Part shown: positions 7,860 to 15,197 of the stretch, one piece after another | Numbering within the stretch: position 1 is the stretch's first letter | Layout: the number at the start of each line of letters is the position of its first letter | DNA from: Rhizobiaceae bacterium | GTDB lineage: Bacteria > Pseudomonadota > Alphaproteobacteria > Rhizobiales > Rhizobiaceae | Length of the DNA: 40,738 nucleotides | Direction: 5' to 3' | NCBI GenBank assembly: GCA_014238155.1 | Contig: JABABQ010000016.1 | Span: 1 to 40,738 of the forward strand | Notes under the pieces: model-generated | Database searches by the model: none | Seen by the model: only the letters and a program-made list of their open reading frames with translations | What the model was told of the DNA's origin: nothing | Program-made: the position numbers and the translations under genes

Positions 7860-8993
7860 ATGATGACTATCAACCTCAAAAAAATTGCACAAGAACTGTC
7901 ACCCAAGTTTGAAGAGAATGCAGAGCATCTTGATGAAAACGATGAATTTGCGGCTGCAAATTATGCAGGTTTACGTGAACATGGTGTGTTTGCCGCGCTG
8001 GTCCCGACCAAGTATGGCGGCGGCGGTGCAACTCATTCACAGATGTGCACTTTTGTTCGCACGATCGCACATGTTTGCCCATCAACGGCCCTCTCACTTT
8101 CGATGCATCAGCATTTGGTATCGGCAGCAGTGTTCAACGACGCGGCTGGTCGCCCCGGCAAGAAACTGTTGGAGAAGGTGGCTGGTGGTGACATTGTTCT
8201 CGTCAGCACTGGCGCCAACGATTGGTTGGAATCCAACGGTACGGCGATCCAGGTCAACGGAGGGTATGAGGTCACAACGGTCAAACCGTTTGCCAGTGGT
8301 TCACCTGATGGCGACCTTCTGATTACGTCCTGTGCCTATGATGATCCTGAAGAAGGGCCGCAGGTTTTACACTTTCCGGTGCCGTTGAAGGCCGATGGCA
8401 TTTCGTTCCTGAACGATTGGAAGACCGTGGGAATGAGGGCCACCGGATCCCAGACATTGAAACTGAACAGCGTGTTTGTCCCCGACGAATCCATTGTTCT
8501 CAGGCGCCCACGCAGCGGTTTTCACCCAGTCTATGGCGTGATTTTAGGTGTCGCCCTGCCATTGATCATGTCTGCCTATACCGGTGTCGCGGAAGCCGCC
8601 GCCAACATTGCGCGAAACAAAGCTGCCGCGCGTTCGGGCGACCCTGTCACACCGTTTCTGGTCGGCGAAATGGAAAACCTGCTGACCACAGCTCAACTGG
8701 CGCATTCAGATATGGTGCGAATTGCCAACGACTTGCGTTTCGAACCAAGCATCGAACTCGCCAGTCAAATGTTGGTGCGCAAAACGATTTGCGCAAACAG
8801 TGTCATTGCTACCTGTGAGAAAGCCATGGAAGCCGTCGGCGGAGCGGGTTTCTTTCGGGGCCTGGGGCTTGAACGCAGATTGCGTGATGCACATGCCGGT
8901 CAATTCCACCCACTACCCGAAAAGCGCCAACATCTGTTTACCGGAAGACTGTCAATGGGGCTCTCACCAGTGTCTGACACCGTCAAGTCTTAA
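7860..8993 (+). CDS. Acyl-CoA-dehydrogenase-fold flavin-dependent monooxygenase
   Basis: A cytoplasmic protein of 377 aa with the three-domain acyl-CoA dehydrogenase fold: N-terminal helices (REHGVFAALVPTKYGGGGAT), a middle beta domain (WKTVGMRATGSQTLKLNSVF) and a C-terminal four-helix domain (AMEAVGGAGFFRGLGLERRL). The C-terminus (DAHAGQFHPLPEKRQHLFTG) lacks the IYEGTSEIQ-type ending of true acyl-CoA dehydrogenases and resembles group D monooxygenases such as DszC and HsaA, which use reduced flavin and O2 to hydroxylate their substrate. The gene directly downstream encodes a flavin reductase, the usual partner. A good ribosome binding site (AAGGAAGG) precedes the ATG. It is divergent from the HxlR regulator. 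The substrate is unknown; a real acyl-CoA dehydrogenase remains possible but is less likely given the partner gene. Confidence 0.8.
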   Translation: MMTINLKKIAQELSPKFEENAEHLDENDEFAAANYAGLREHGVFAALVPTKYGGGGATHSQMCTFVRTIAHVCPSTALSLSMHQHLVSAAVFNDAAGRPGKKLLEKVAGGDIVLVSTGANDWLESNGTAIQVNGGYEVTTVKPFASGSPDGDLLITSCAYDDPEEGPQVLHFPVPLKADGISFLNDWKTVGMRATGSQTLKLNSVFVPDESIVLRRPRSGFHPVYGVILGVALPLIMSAYTGVAEAAANIARNKAAARSGDPVTPFLVGEMENLLTTAQLAHSDMVRIANDLRFEPSIELASQMLVRKTICANSVIATCEKAMEAVGGAGFFRGLGLERRLRDAHAGQFHPLPEKRQHLFTGRLSMGLSPVSDTVKS

Positions 8994-9045
8994 CCGGTTG
9001 CGGCGCCCGAAACGCCCGAAAGAGTTAGAAAAAGAAAGCAAGCTC

Positions 9046-9663
9046 ATGAAGAACGATGTTGAAAATCACAAATTGAATAGTCGTGATCGGTTCCTGGAGG
9101 CAATGAGCCGCCTTTCATCCGCAGTCAGTGTTGTCACATCAGATGGGGCCATAGGTCGGGTCGGGGTCACGGTTTCGTCGTTGGTATCAGTCTCCGCCGA
9201 CAGTGCAAAACCCACCGTTTTGGTTTGCATTCACAAATCAAGTTCCTCCTGTCCGGTGATATTGGGGAATGGTGTGTTTTGCGCCAACATTCTGGCGCAC
9301 GATCAATTACATGTTGCAGATGCTTTTGCCGGAAGGGCTGGCAATCAATATGGATCAAAGTTTGCCTTGGCAACCTGGTCGAGTGGAAAGATTGGCGTTC
9401 CACGTCTTGTCGGCAGCCTGGCTGCCCTTGAATGTCGGATCGCAGATCAAAAAGTCATCGGACAACACCACGTGATATTCGGTGAGGTGCAGAATATATT
9501 GTTCGGTGTTTCTGGTTCCCCTTTGATTTATTCCAGTCGTAAATATGCAACCACAGCAGGGCTGGGGCACCTAGCCAATTCTTTGGGGAAGATCACCAGC
9601 GAGAAGATGCTTTTTGAAGGTGAAAGGGTGGACGGTACCAATGATCGTACAGCAATTTGTTAG
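9046..9663 (+). CDS. Flavin reductase (NAD(P)H:flavin oxidoreductase component)
   Basis: A protein of 205 aa with the flavin-reductase split beta-barrel domain. Indicators are AMSRLSSAVSVVTSDGAIGR, then GVTVSSLVSVSADSAKPTVL, FCANILAHDQLHVADAFAGR and LAALECRIADQKVIGQHHVI, as in HpaC, HsaB and RutF. It would reduce FMN or FAD with NAD(P)H and hand the reduced flavin to the monooxygenase encoded 52 bp upstream. The ORF is open far upstream in this frame (overlapping the monooxygenase), but homology begins just after the ATG at 9046, preceded by a weak purine-rich stretch. It ends 27 bp from the convergent Rieske ferredoxin gene. The function as a reductase is well supported; which flavin it uses is not visible. 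Confidence 0.85.
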   Translation: MKNDVENHKLNSRDRFLEAMSRLSSAVSVVTSDGAIGRVGVTVSSLVSVSADSAKPTVLVCIHKSSSSCPVILGNGVFCANILAHDQLHVADAFAGRAGNQYGSKFALATWSSGKIGVPRLVGSLAALECRIADQKVIGQHHVIFGEVQNILFGVSGSPLIYSSRKYATTAGLGHLANSLGKITSEKMLFEGERVDGTNDRTAIC

Positions 9664-9687
9664 CGGCGGACCGGAAATTGGATGGAC

Positions 9688-9709
9688 GGTTCAAATGTAT
9701 ATTTGAACC
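9688..9709. terminator. Perfect hairpin between convergent genes
   Basis: Arms GGTTCAAAT and ATTTGAACC with loop GTAT. It covers the last codons and stop of the Rieske ferredoxin gene and lies 24 bp past the flavin-reductase stop. No T-run follows on either strand, so it may be a stem-loop that stabilises 3' ends rather than a classical terminator. Confidence 0.4.
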
Positions 9710-10008
9710 ATGCCATTCCGTTCACGTGCTTCGATCATTCGAAGTTTTACCCGCGCCGGTGCCGCGAGTGCTTCGCCGCTGCGTGCATCAAAAAGACCCT
9801 GATGCAGCGGACATTCAATGTTTACGCCGTCAAAATATCCATCGCACAGATTGGCAGCACCGTGGGTACAGCGGGCCATTGATACGGTGATACCTTGTAT
9901 GGTGTCGAAAATAGCCAGTTCCCGAGATCCAAATGTTACAGGCGTAACGTCACCCTTCAACAGATCGGTAATCGCGATCACGTCCTGCCAGCTCCTTTCA
10001 CGTGCCAT
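9691..10008 (-). CDS. Rieske [2Fe-2S] ferredoxin
   Basis: A small soluble electron carrier of 105 aa. The cluster ligands are Cys47-Thr-His49 (ARCTHGAANL) and Cys66-x2-His69 (ECPLHQGLFD), with standard 16-residue spacing, as in biphenyl- or naphthalene-dioxygenase ferredoxins. The ATG at 10008 has a GGAG site about 9 bp upstream and overlaps the end of the desaturase gene by 11 bp, indicating translational coupling; an ATG at 10029 is possible but lacks a binding site. It is the second gene of a two-gene operon with the membrane di-iron protein, so it should supply that enzyme with electrons. It could also serve the Rieske oxygenase at 22287, which has no ferredoxin of its own. A reductase for it is encoded at 24384-25604. 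Confidence 0.85.
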   Translation of the reverse strand: MARERSWQDVIAITDLLKGDVTPVTFGSRELAIFDTIQGITVSMARCTHGAANLCDGYFDGVNIECPLHQGLFDARSGEALAAPARVKLRMIEARERNGMVQIYI

Positions 10009-10972
10009 TCGAGGGGTTCTCCAAGGCATCGCTACGGTTTTTGCGGCCGGTCAACTGACTGAGGATATCAATGTGAGCGCCCAGATAGCCTCGCTCCTCC
10101 ACCTGAACAATATTCTTAAGTTTTTCATGCAGACTGGGCAGCGCATAGAACGGCACAGACGAAGCATAATGATGTTCCGCATGATAGTTCATGTTCCAGC
10201 ACAGAAATTGCATTGGGCGCGTTACATAATTGGTGCGCGTGTTTTCCTTCATGTCGCGCACACAGGGCTTGCCGACATGTTCGGTCATGCGAATAAAACG
10301 CATAACCGGCTCACCCATTAGAACCGGTAACCACCAATACCAAACCGGCGCCCACCAGCTGAAAACCACGCAAACAACAATAAGCGTCATATAGAACGCA
10401 CTCATTAAGCGTGCCTCCCAAATCACAGTTTTGTATTCCTCCTTTGGAATGAAGCGCTGTTCTTCTTCAGAAAGTTTTCCCAAGACATGGTGGAAAAGTT
10501 CGGAAAACTTGTTTTTCCAGTAGGGTATCGACGACAAATACCAAAAATAGCCGGCCAGATCTTTGGGCGGTTCTATCAATTCCGGGTCATCGCCATGGAG
10601 CTGGGTATAGGTGTGATGATCGCAGTGTTCGTATCGAAAATGTCGGTTGGGCAACATAATAATAAGCCCGCATAAATTGCCCACAAAATCATTTAGCCAG
10701 CGGGTTTTGAATACAGTGTAGTGGCAGCATTCATGTTGAAGCGAAAAGTGGTGCACCAGGATAATGCCGTGCAGAAACATGGCCGGCCAAACCCACAAGG
10801 TTCCCAGCGTCATTTTGATCAGGAATCCTGTCGCAAGCAGGACCGTAATCCAGATTGCCAAGTGACGGAAAGCCGGTCCGTTGGAACGCTTCATCAGGCC
10901 CTTTAATTCGGGTCGGGTCAAAGTTCCATCGTTCAATGCTTGGGTGACAGGAGTAAGAACTTCTGCAGGCAT
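9998..10972 (-). CDS. Membrane di-iron fatty-acid-desaturase-type oxygenase
   Basis: A membrane protein of 324 aa from the ATG at 10972 (site GAGGA). The three histidine boxes of the desaturase/hydroxylase superfamily are all present: His80-ECC-His84, His116-CD-His119-His120 and His264-AE-His267-His268. Hydrophobic segments lie at about residues 38-60, 62-78, 98-110, 190-207 and 208-222. Such enzymes desaturate or hydroxylate unactivated C-H bonds with O2. The Rieske ferredoxin encoded next to it is the expected electron donor, and this partner is commoner for hydroxylases than for lipid desaturases. The neighbours (regulator with cupin domain, RidA-like, deacylase, importer) suggest a small-molecule substrate rather than membrane lipid. 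The exact substrate cannot be told from the sequence. Confidence 0.85.
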   Translation of the reverse strand: MPAEVLTPVTQALNDGTLTRPELKGLMKRSNGPAFRHLAIWITVLLATGFLIKMTLGTLWVWPAMFLHGIILVHHFSLQHECCHYTVFKTRWLNDFVGNLCGLIIMLPNRHFRYEHCDHHTYTQLHGDDPELIEPPKDLAGYFWYLSSIPYWKNKFSELFHHVLGKLSEEEQRFIPKEEYKTVIWEARLMSAFYMTLIVVCVVFSWWAPVWYWWLPVLMGEPVMRFIRMTEHVGKPCVRDMKENTRTNYVTRPMQFLCWNMNYHAEHHYASSVPFYALPSLHEKLKNIVQVEERGYLGAHIDILSQLTGRKNRSDALENPSNGT

Positions 10973-11043
10973 AAATTAATCCTCAATCGAATAACGTAAA
11001 TTATCCTATCAGGAAAAAATTATCATTAGAAGAAAAAATTGTA

Positions 11044-11634
11044 CTATTTTACTATCACGGTCAAAAACCTGACATCCCCAGCGGAAATTGTTTGCGGCCC
11101 ATGTGGCATTTCACTGTCAAATGTAAGCGAGTCACCAGCACTCATCTGGTAAGATTCTTCGCCAATGCGATAGGTCATTTCGCCTTCAATCATGTGAATG
11201 AACTCGATGCCGGGATGCAGAAATAGCGGCTGCCCGGCGGCACTATTCTTGATGGTGATCAAATAGCATTCAGCATCGTTTCCATTTGCGGATACACGGC
11301 CAATCAACTGATAATTATGACCGTAAGTGCTGCCGGTTCGGCGTGTTTCAATCCCTGCATTTGCCTTCACGTAGGATATTTCCTTACGTTCAACAGTTGC
11401 AGCAAACAGATTTGCAATGGGCACGCCCATACCATTGGCCAGTGCATCAAGCGTTGACAGAGAGGCCGATACCTGCCCGCGTTCGATTTTTGAGATCATC
11501 GCGCTTGAAACGCCCGAAAGGGCTGAAAACTCCGCCAGCGTATGGTTTTGGTCGATCCGAAATTGATGGACAGCCTCGCCAACATTTTCTTCAAGGCTTT
11601 TGGGCGGATTTGCAGGTTTTTCTACCGAACTCAT
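11044..11634 (-). CDS. XRE-family regulator with C-terminal cupin domain
   Basis: A protein of 196 aa. Residues about 18-75 form a Cro/C1-type helix-turn-helix (LAEFSALSGVSSAMISKIER, GQVSASLSTLDALANGMGVP). Residues about 115-195 form a small cupin (LFLHPGIEFIHMIEGEMTYR, SAGDSLTFDSEMPHGPQTIS). This architecture, as in PuuR and related regulators, controls amine, polyamine and amino-acid catabolic operons by binding a small effector in the cupin. It lies upstream of the desaturase-ferredoxin pair on the same strand (71 bp gap) and divergent from the RidA-deacylase operon, so it probably controls one or both. Two overlapping palindromes at 11763-11792 are candidate operators. Confidence 0.85.
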   Translation of the reverse strand: MSSVEKPANPPKSLEENVGEAVHQFRIDQNHTLAEFSALSGVSSAMISKIERGQVSASLSTLDALANGMGVPIANLFAATVERKEISYVKANAGIETRRTGSTYGHNYQLIGRVSANGNDAECYLITIKNSAAGQPLFLHPGIEFIHMIEGEMTYRIGEESYQMSAGDSLTFDSEMPHGPQTISAGDVRFLTVIVK

Positions 11635-11762
11635 GAGGCCAAACCTACTTGGAGACCGGCAGAATACAAGGCCCTCATTTTAGAAAGCGTTTGCCCTGGA
11701 TTGATTCCATATAGCTGTGAACGGCTGTAGCCCGACGTGGAAAAACAACTCCATTGACCGTC

Positions 11763-11792
11763 TGAACATTAGTAGATTATGTTCATACATAA
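11763..11792. promoter_or_regulatory. Two overlapping palindromes in divergent XRE / RidA region
   Basis: First: TGAACAT, 9-bp spacer, ATGTTCA (11763-11785). Second, overlapping: TTATGT-TCAT-ACATAA (11777-11792). Both have perfect arms. They lie 103-132 bp upstream of the RidA-like start and 129 bp upstream of the XRE-cupin start, a plausible operator position for either. Confidence 0.5.
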
Positions 11793-11894
11793 CGCCAATT
11801 GCAACTTCTTTGGCCGGAGGAAGGTCGACCGTCCATACTGGAAGTTCGGTCCACGGGCATATTGATGGATACCAAAAATTTGAAGGAAGCCGCG

Positions 11895-12290
11895 ATGTCA
11901 CGAAAGCACATTCACATTTACGAAACGCGCTATGATGCGGTCGCAAAATATTCCAAAGCCATTCGTGCCAGCGGCGACTTTGTGTTTATGCAAGGCCAGG
12001 TTGGCACACTTCTTGATGGTACATTGATTGGAGAAAATGACCCCGGTGCACAGGCGCACCAGGCTTGTGCCAACATAAAACGCTGGATGGAGGAAGCTGG
12101 AGGTTCGCTCGGGGATGTTTGCAAACTGACGGTTTACGTAACCGACATCTCCTACCGGGCTCCGGTCTACAAGGCGATCAACGAATGGTTTGAGGGCGTG
12201 CATCACTGCTCGACTGGGGTTGTGGTGCAAGGTCTGGCAGATCCTTCCTTGCTGGTAGAAATTGACGCCATGGCCGTCATTGATGTCTAG
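11895..12290 (+). CDS. RidA/YjgF-like (Rid family) protein without the catalytic arginine
   Basis: A protein of 131 aa from the ATG at 11895, which has a strong ribosome binding site (GAAGGAAG, 5 bp away). Upstream ATGs in frame lack both a site and homology. The Rid fold is clear: FVFMQGQVG, AHQACANIKRWMEEAGGSLG, VCKLTVYVTDISYRAPVYKA, VEIDAMAVI. Rid proteins form trimers; those with an arginine in the PAR-SCV motif hydrolyse reactive enamines and imines. Here that segment reads HHCSTGVVVQGL, so Ser or Thr replaces the arginine, which places it in a non-archetypal Rid subgroup whose activity is unknown. It is the first gene of an operon with the DoeB-like deacylase (65 bp apart). A role with imine or N-acyl intermediates of that pathway is inference. 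Confidence 0.8.
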   Translation: MSRKHIHIYETRYDAVAKYSKAIRASGDFVFMQGQVGTLLDGTLIGENDPGAQAHQACANIKRWMEEAGGSLGDVCKLTVYVTDISYRAPVYKAINEWFEGVHHCSTGVVVQGLADPSLLVEIDAMAVIDV

Positions 12291-12306
12291 ATGGTCGCCC
12301 AAAGTC

Positions 12307-12332
12307 ATTGGATTGAATACTTGCAATCCAAT
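12307..12332. promoter_or_regulatory. Perfect 9-bp stem-loop between RidA-like and DoeB-like genes
   Basis: ATTGGATTG, loop AATACTTG, CAATCCAAT. It occupies the 65-bp gap inside the operon, 24 bp before the start of the deacylase gene. No T-run follows, so RNA stabilisation or processing is likelier than termination. Confidence 0.4.
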
Positions 12333-12355
12333 TCCACTGGCAAAGTGAGACAACC

Positions 12356-13351
12356 ATGAGCAAAAGTGCTGTTACGTCGACAATCGACCTGTCTGCCGAG
12401 GGCAGACTTGTGGGTGATTTAAGGGTGAAGTGGTCGGATAATACAAATCCACTTGGATATCACCCCGTGCCGATCATCAGCTTGAAGCGTGGTGCCGGAC
12501 CAGTGATTTTGATGATTGGCGGCACGCACGGAGATGAGTTCGAAGGTCCCTCAGCATTGATGCGGTTGGTTGATGATCTGTCCTTGGAAGATATCACCGG
12601 CCAGGTCATAATTATTCCCGGCTTAAATGCGCCCGCGGTCAGATTATCCAGCAGGGTTTCGCCTTTGGATAATGTCAACTTGAACCGGGCATTTCCCGGC
12701 AATCCAGCGGGGAGCATTTCTGAACAAATCGCATATTATGTTGAAACAGAATTGTTTCCGATGGCCGATGCAGCTGTTGATTTGCATTCCGGTGGCAAGG
12801 CGTCAGTATTTGCTGCTTGTACCCTGGCCACCCGCACAAAGGATGCGGATCTTTATGCGCGCAATCTTGAATTGGCCAAGCAATTCGGTCTGCCTCTGGT
12901 CTGGGTGCTTGGCGGATTTAATGATTCCCGCTCGCTCAACTCTGCTGCTGAAAGAGCTGGCGTTCCCATGATAGCAACTGAACTTGGTGGAGGTGGGGGC
13001 GTCGATCCGGAAATAACCAACAAGACGGAGGCCGGTCTTCACGCCATCATGAGTTTCACCGGCGTATTGGCTGGTAAGACAACGCCAGTTGAGAAGCCGC
13101 GCCTCGTCGAAATTAAATCAGCCGACCACAGTCTGCATGCTGATACAGAGGGCGTGTTTGACCGCATGGCAAGCGCCGGTCAGATCGTCAAAGCCGGGCA
13201 GGTTGCCGGTCGTCTTCACTGCGTGTCGGAACCAAAACGTGCCTCGCAAACAGTTCTTTTCCCCCATGATGGCTATGTATTAGCGCATACCAATCGAGGC
13301 TATGTCAGTCGTGGCGAAATGTTGATGTTGGTCGTTCAGGAAGTAGGATAA
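12356..13351 (+). CDS. Succinylglutamate desuccinylase/aspartoacylase-family deacylase, DoeB/EutE-like
   Basis: A zinc-dependent amidohydrolase of the M14-like AstE/AspA family, 331 aa, the length of DoeB (N-alpha-acetyl-diaminobutyrate deacetylase of ectoine breakdown). Zinc ligands His58 and Glu61 sit in GGTHGDEFEGP, His144 in VDLHSGGK, and the catalytic Glu209 in IATELGGGGG; the arginine-rich substrate motif LNLNRAFPG is kept. The C-terminal beta domain (about 265-331) is complete. It would remove an acyl group from an N-acyl amino acid. However, no ectoine hydrolase (DoeA/EutD) is encoded beside it, and its neighbour is an unusual Rid protein, so the substrate may be an N-acyl product of another ring-opening route. 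Family is sure; ectoine specificity is not. Confidence 0.85.
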   Translation: MSKSAVTSTIDLSAEGRLVGDLRVKWSDNTNPLGYHPVPIISLKRGAGPVILMIGGTHGDEFEGPSALMRLVDDLSLEDITGQVIIIPGLNAPAVRLSSRVSPLDNVNLNRAFPGNPAGSISEQIAYYVETELFPMADAAVDLHSGGKASVFAACTLATRTKDADLYARNLELAKQFGLPLVWVLGGFNDSRSLNSAAERAGVPMIATELGGGGGVDPEITNKTEAGLHAIMSFTGVLAGKTTPVEKPRLVEIKSADHSLHADTEGVFDRMASAGQIVKAGQVAGRLHCVSEPKRASQTVLFPHDGYVLAHTNRGYVSRGEMLMLVVQEVG

Positions 13352-13355
13352 TCGT

Positions 13356-13373
13356 CGCCCAATGCCTTGGGTG
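13356..13373. terminator. Weak hairpin between convergent deacylase and permease genes
   Basis: CGCCCAA-TGCC-TTGGGTG, seven pairs with one G-U, followed on the plus strand by GATTGAGTTTTA. It lies just after the deacylase stop. A very similar sequence (TCGCCCAAAGTCATTGGATTGA) begins at 12295 after the RidA-like gene. Confidence 0.4.
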
Positions 13374-13393
13374 GATTGAGTTTTACAGCAGTT

Positions 13394-14263
13394 TTATCGT
13401 TTCTCAAGCCGCCTGAATAGCAAAGATAACCCAAAACAAATCACGAAGTAGAACGCTGCAGCCACAAGCCAGGCTTCAAATATCAAGCGGGTCGAAGCGA
13501 CGAGTTCGACTGTTTTGAAAGTGAGTTCCTGAACCGAAATCAGGGATACCAATGAGCTGTCCTTGACGAGACTGATGAATTGGTTGGCGAGCGGTGGCAA
13601 AACTTTGCGCAGAGCCTGCGGCAGAATTATGAAGCGCATTTCTTGCAACTGGCTCATACCGATGGAGCGGGCGGCCTCGCGCTGACCAACGCCAATGGAT
13701 TGAATGCCTGCCCGCACGATTTCGCCAACAAATGCGCTTTCAAACAAGGCCAGCACAATGACGCCGGAAATAAGTGAGGGAAATCTTCGCATGTCCCCGA
13801 ACAGGAATGTCCAGATTGCGTTGTCTTCCTGACGGGCAATGCCCCGTGCCCAGCTTTCCATGTTCAGCGCGACAATCAGTTGTTCAGACAAGAAAAAGAA
13901 AAATATGAAAATGACAACGACCGGCGGAACATTGCGCAGAAACTCAAGATAGGTTCGCGCCAGCATGCGTACGGTCAGGTTTGTAGAACAGCGCGCCACG
14001 CCAAGGATGACGCCCAGTATCAGCGCCAGAAATCCAGCATAAATACTGATGCGAACGGTAGAAACCAAACCCTGCATCAACAGGTTGGCCACCCAGCGGT
14101 CTTCCGATTCCTTATAGCGGAATATGTAGTTTGGGATCTTTTCCCAGCGCCAATCGTAATTCAGCGCTCCCTCGATGCGCGCAACGATGGTTACCGTCGC
14201 CACAATCAGCAGCGCCAATATCACGTAATCCAGCCAATGGAAGCGCTTGAGGGAATTAAGCAT
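13394..14263 (-). CDS. Polar amino-acid ABC transporter, permease subunit 2
   Basis: An inner-membrane permease of 289 aa of the His/Glu/Gln-type family. After a long N-terminal segment there are about five transmembrane helices. The EAA-type cytoplasmic loop that docks the ATPase reads GIQSIGVGQREAARSIGMSQ, followed by FIILPQALRKVLPPLANQFI, diagnostic of this family. It forms the channel with the other permease of this operon (15198-16025). It is the last of four genes and is set off from the binding-protein gene by a strong hairpin, so it may be made in smaller amount. It converges on the deacylase gene. Confidence 0.9.
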   Translation of the reverse strand: MLNSLKRFHWLDYVILALLIVATVTIVARIEGALNYDWRWEKIPNYIFRYKESEDRWVANLLMQGLVSTVRISIYAGFLALILGVILGVARCSTNLTVRMLARTYLEFLRNVPPVVVIFIFFFFLSEQLIVALNMESWARGIARQEDNAIWTFLFGDMRRFPSLISGVIVLALFESAFVGEIVRAGIQSIGVGQREAARSIGMSQLQEMRFIILPQALRKVLPPLANQFISLVKDSSLVSLISVQELTFKTVELVASTRLIFEAWLVAAAFYFVICFGLSLLFRRLEKR

Positions 14264-14289
14264 CGGGCTCTTTCAAAGCGTGTTGAATT

Positions 14290-14313
14290 CGGGTGGGCAC
14301 AAATGCCCACCCG
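14290..14313 (-). promoter_or_regulatory. Intercistronic stem-loop downstream of binding-protein gene
   Basis: Perfect 10-bp stem CGGGTGGGCA / TGCCCACCCG with a CAAA loop, between the binding-protein stop (14329) and the second permease start (14263). No U-run follows. Such stems protect the 3' end of binding-protein mRNA and lower expression of the gene after it. Confidence 0.6.
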
Positions 14314-14328
14314 CGGTGTCAGATAAGC

Positions 14329-15165
14329 CTAGTTTTCAGCAACTTTGTCTTTCCACTCTTCGCCTTTGAACCAGTAGTCATTGCGGTCCTTGAGCCAGCC
14401 GACACGTGTTTTGATGCCGATCCAGTTGTTGAAGTAGTTTTCGGCATCTGGATCGCCTTTGCGGAAAGCAAATGCCTCACCAGCAGCCTGAAAAGTCTCA
14501 TCAAATGGTACGTAAAGAACATCGGAGTATCGGCGTGCTTCTTCAGATGGAGCAGGTTCGGATGCCATCGTGGCATGGGCATTTCCGTTCAGCACTTCCT
14601 GTGTAGCGGCACCATCTTCATCAAACAGCAGCAATTGAGCATTTGGAAACATTGACGCAATAACTGCAGCCGGAGTTGCACCGCGACGGGCGGAAAAAGT
14701 CACGTCCGCGTTGTTGTAACTCTCCAAAGTGAAACCTTTGGTCATCGCCTTGTTTGCAAGAATGGTCATTCCGGAAAACGCATAAGGGTCAGAAAAAGCG
14801 ACCGTCAGGTTGCGCTGAGGGGTGATCGACATGCCGCTGATGATCACGTCAAACTTGCCGGAAACCAGAGCCGGAATAATGCCGTCCCAGGAGGTTGGAA
14901 TAAATTCAACTTCAACACCCATATCCTTGGCCAGTTCGCGGCCTACATCGAGTTCAAAACCAACCAGTTCGCCGTTCAGGTCGCGCATCGACCACGGGCG
15001 AAAGAGTGACAGGCCGATCTTTAGAACGCCATTTTTCTTAATGGATTCAATAACGCTTTCGCTAGATAAGTTCTGGCGTGTATTTTGTGCGCTGGCCGGC
15101 AAAGCCAATGCCAGCGCAACTATGGATGCGAGAGCAAGCCCCGCAATGCGTCTGGTGATATTCAT
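14329..15165 (-). CDS. Polar amino-acid ABC transporter, periplasmic binding protein
   Basis: A periplasmic solute receptor of 278 aa, family 3. The signal peptide (MNITRRIAGLALASIVALAL, cleavage after PASA at about residue 26) is followed by the family start GVLKIGLSLFRPWSMRDLNG and LVGFELDVGRELAKDMGVEV, then SWDGIIPALVSGKFDVIISG and RNLTVAFSDPYAFSG. The site that in amino-acid receptors holds the carboxylate (serine plus arginine in ISGMSITPQR) is present, so the ligand probably carries an alpha-carboxylate. The binding site AAGGAGAG precedes the ATG. It is the third gene of the operon, between the two permeases. The exact ligand cannot be predicted. Confidence 0.9.
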   Translation of the reverse strand: MNITRRIAGLALASIVALALALPASAQNTRQNLSSESVIESIKKNGVLKIGLSLFRPWSMRDLNGELVGFELDVGRELAKDMGVEVEFIPTSWDGIIPALVSGKFDVIISGMSITPQRNLTVAFSDPYAFSGMTILANKAMTKGFTLESYNNADVTFSARRGATPAAVIASMFPNAQLLLFDEDGAATQEVLNGNAHATMASEPAPSEEARRYSDVLYVPFDETFQAAGEAFAFRKGDPDAENYFNNWIGIKTRVGWLKDRNDYWFKGEEWKDKVAEN

Positions 15166-15197
15166 GATAGTCTCTCCTTGTGGTTTATTTCTGTATT

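Noticed and set aside
12356-13351. Reading the locus as an ordinary ectoine degradation cluster because of the DoeB-like gene
   Set aside because: No ectoine hydrolase, transaminase or typical AsnC-type regulator is nearby, and the other enzymes do not belong to that pathway.
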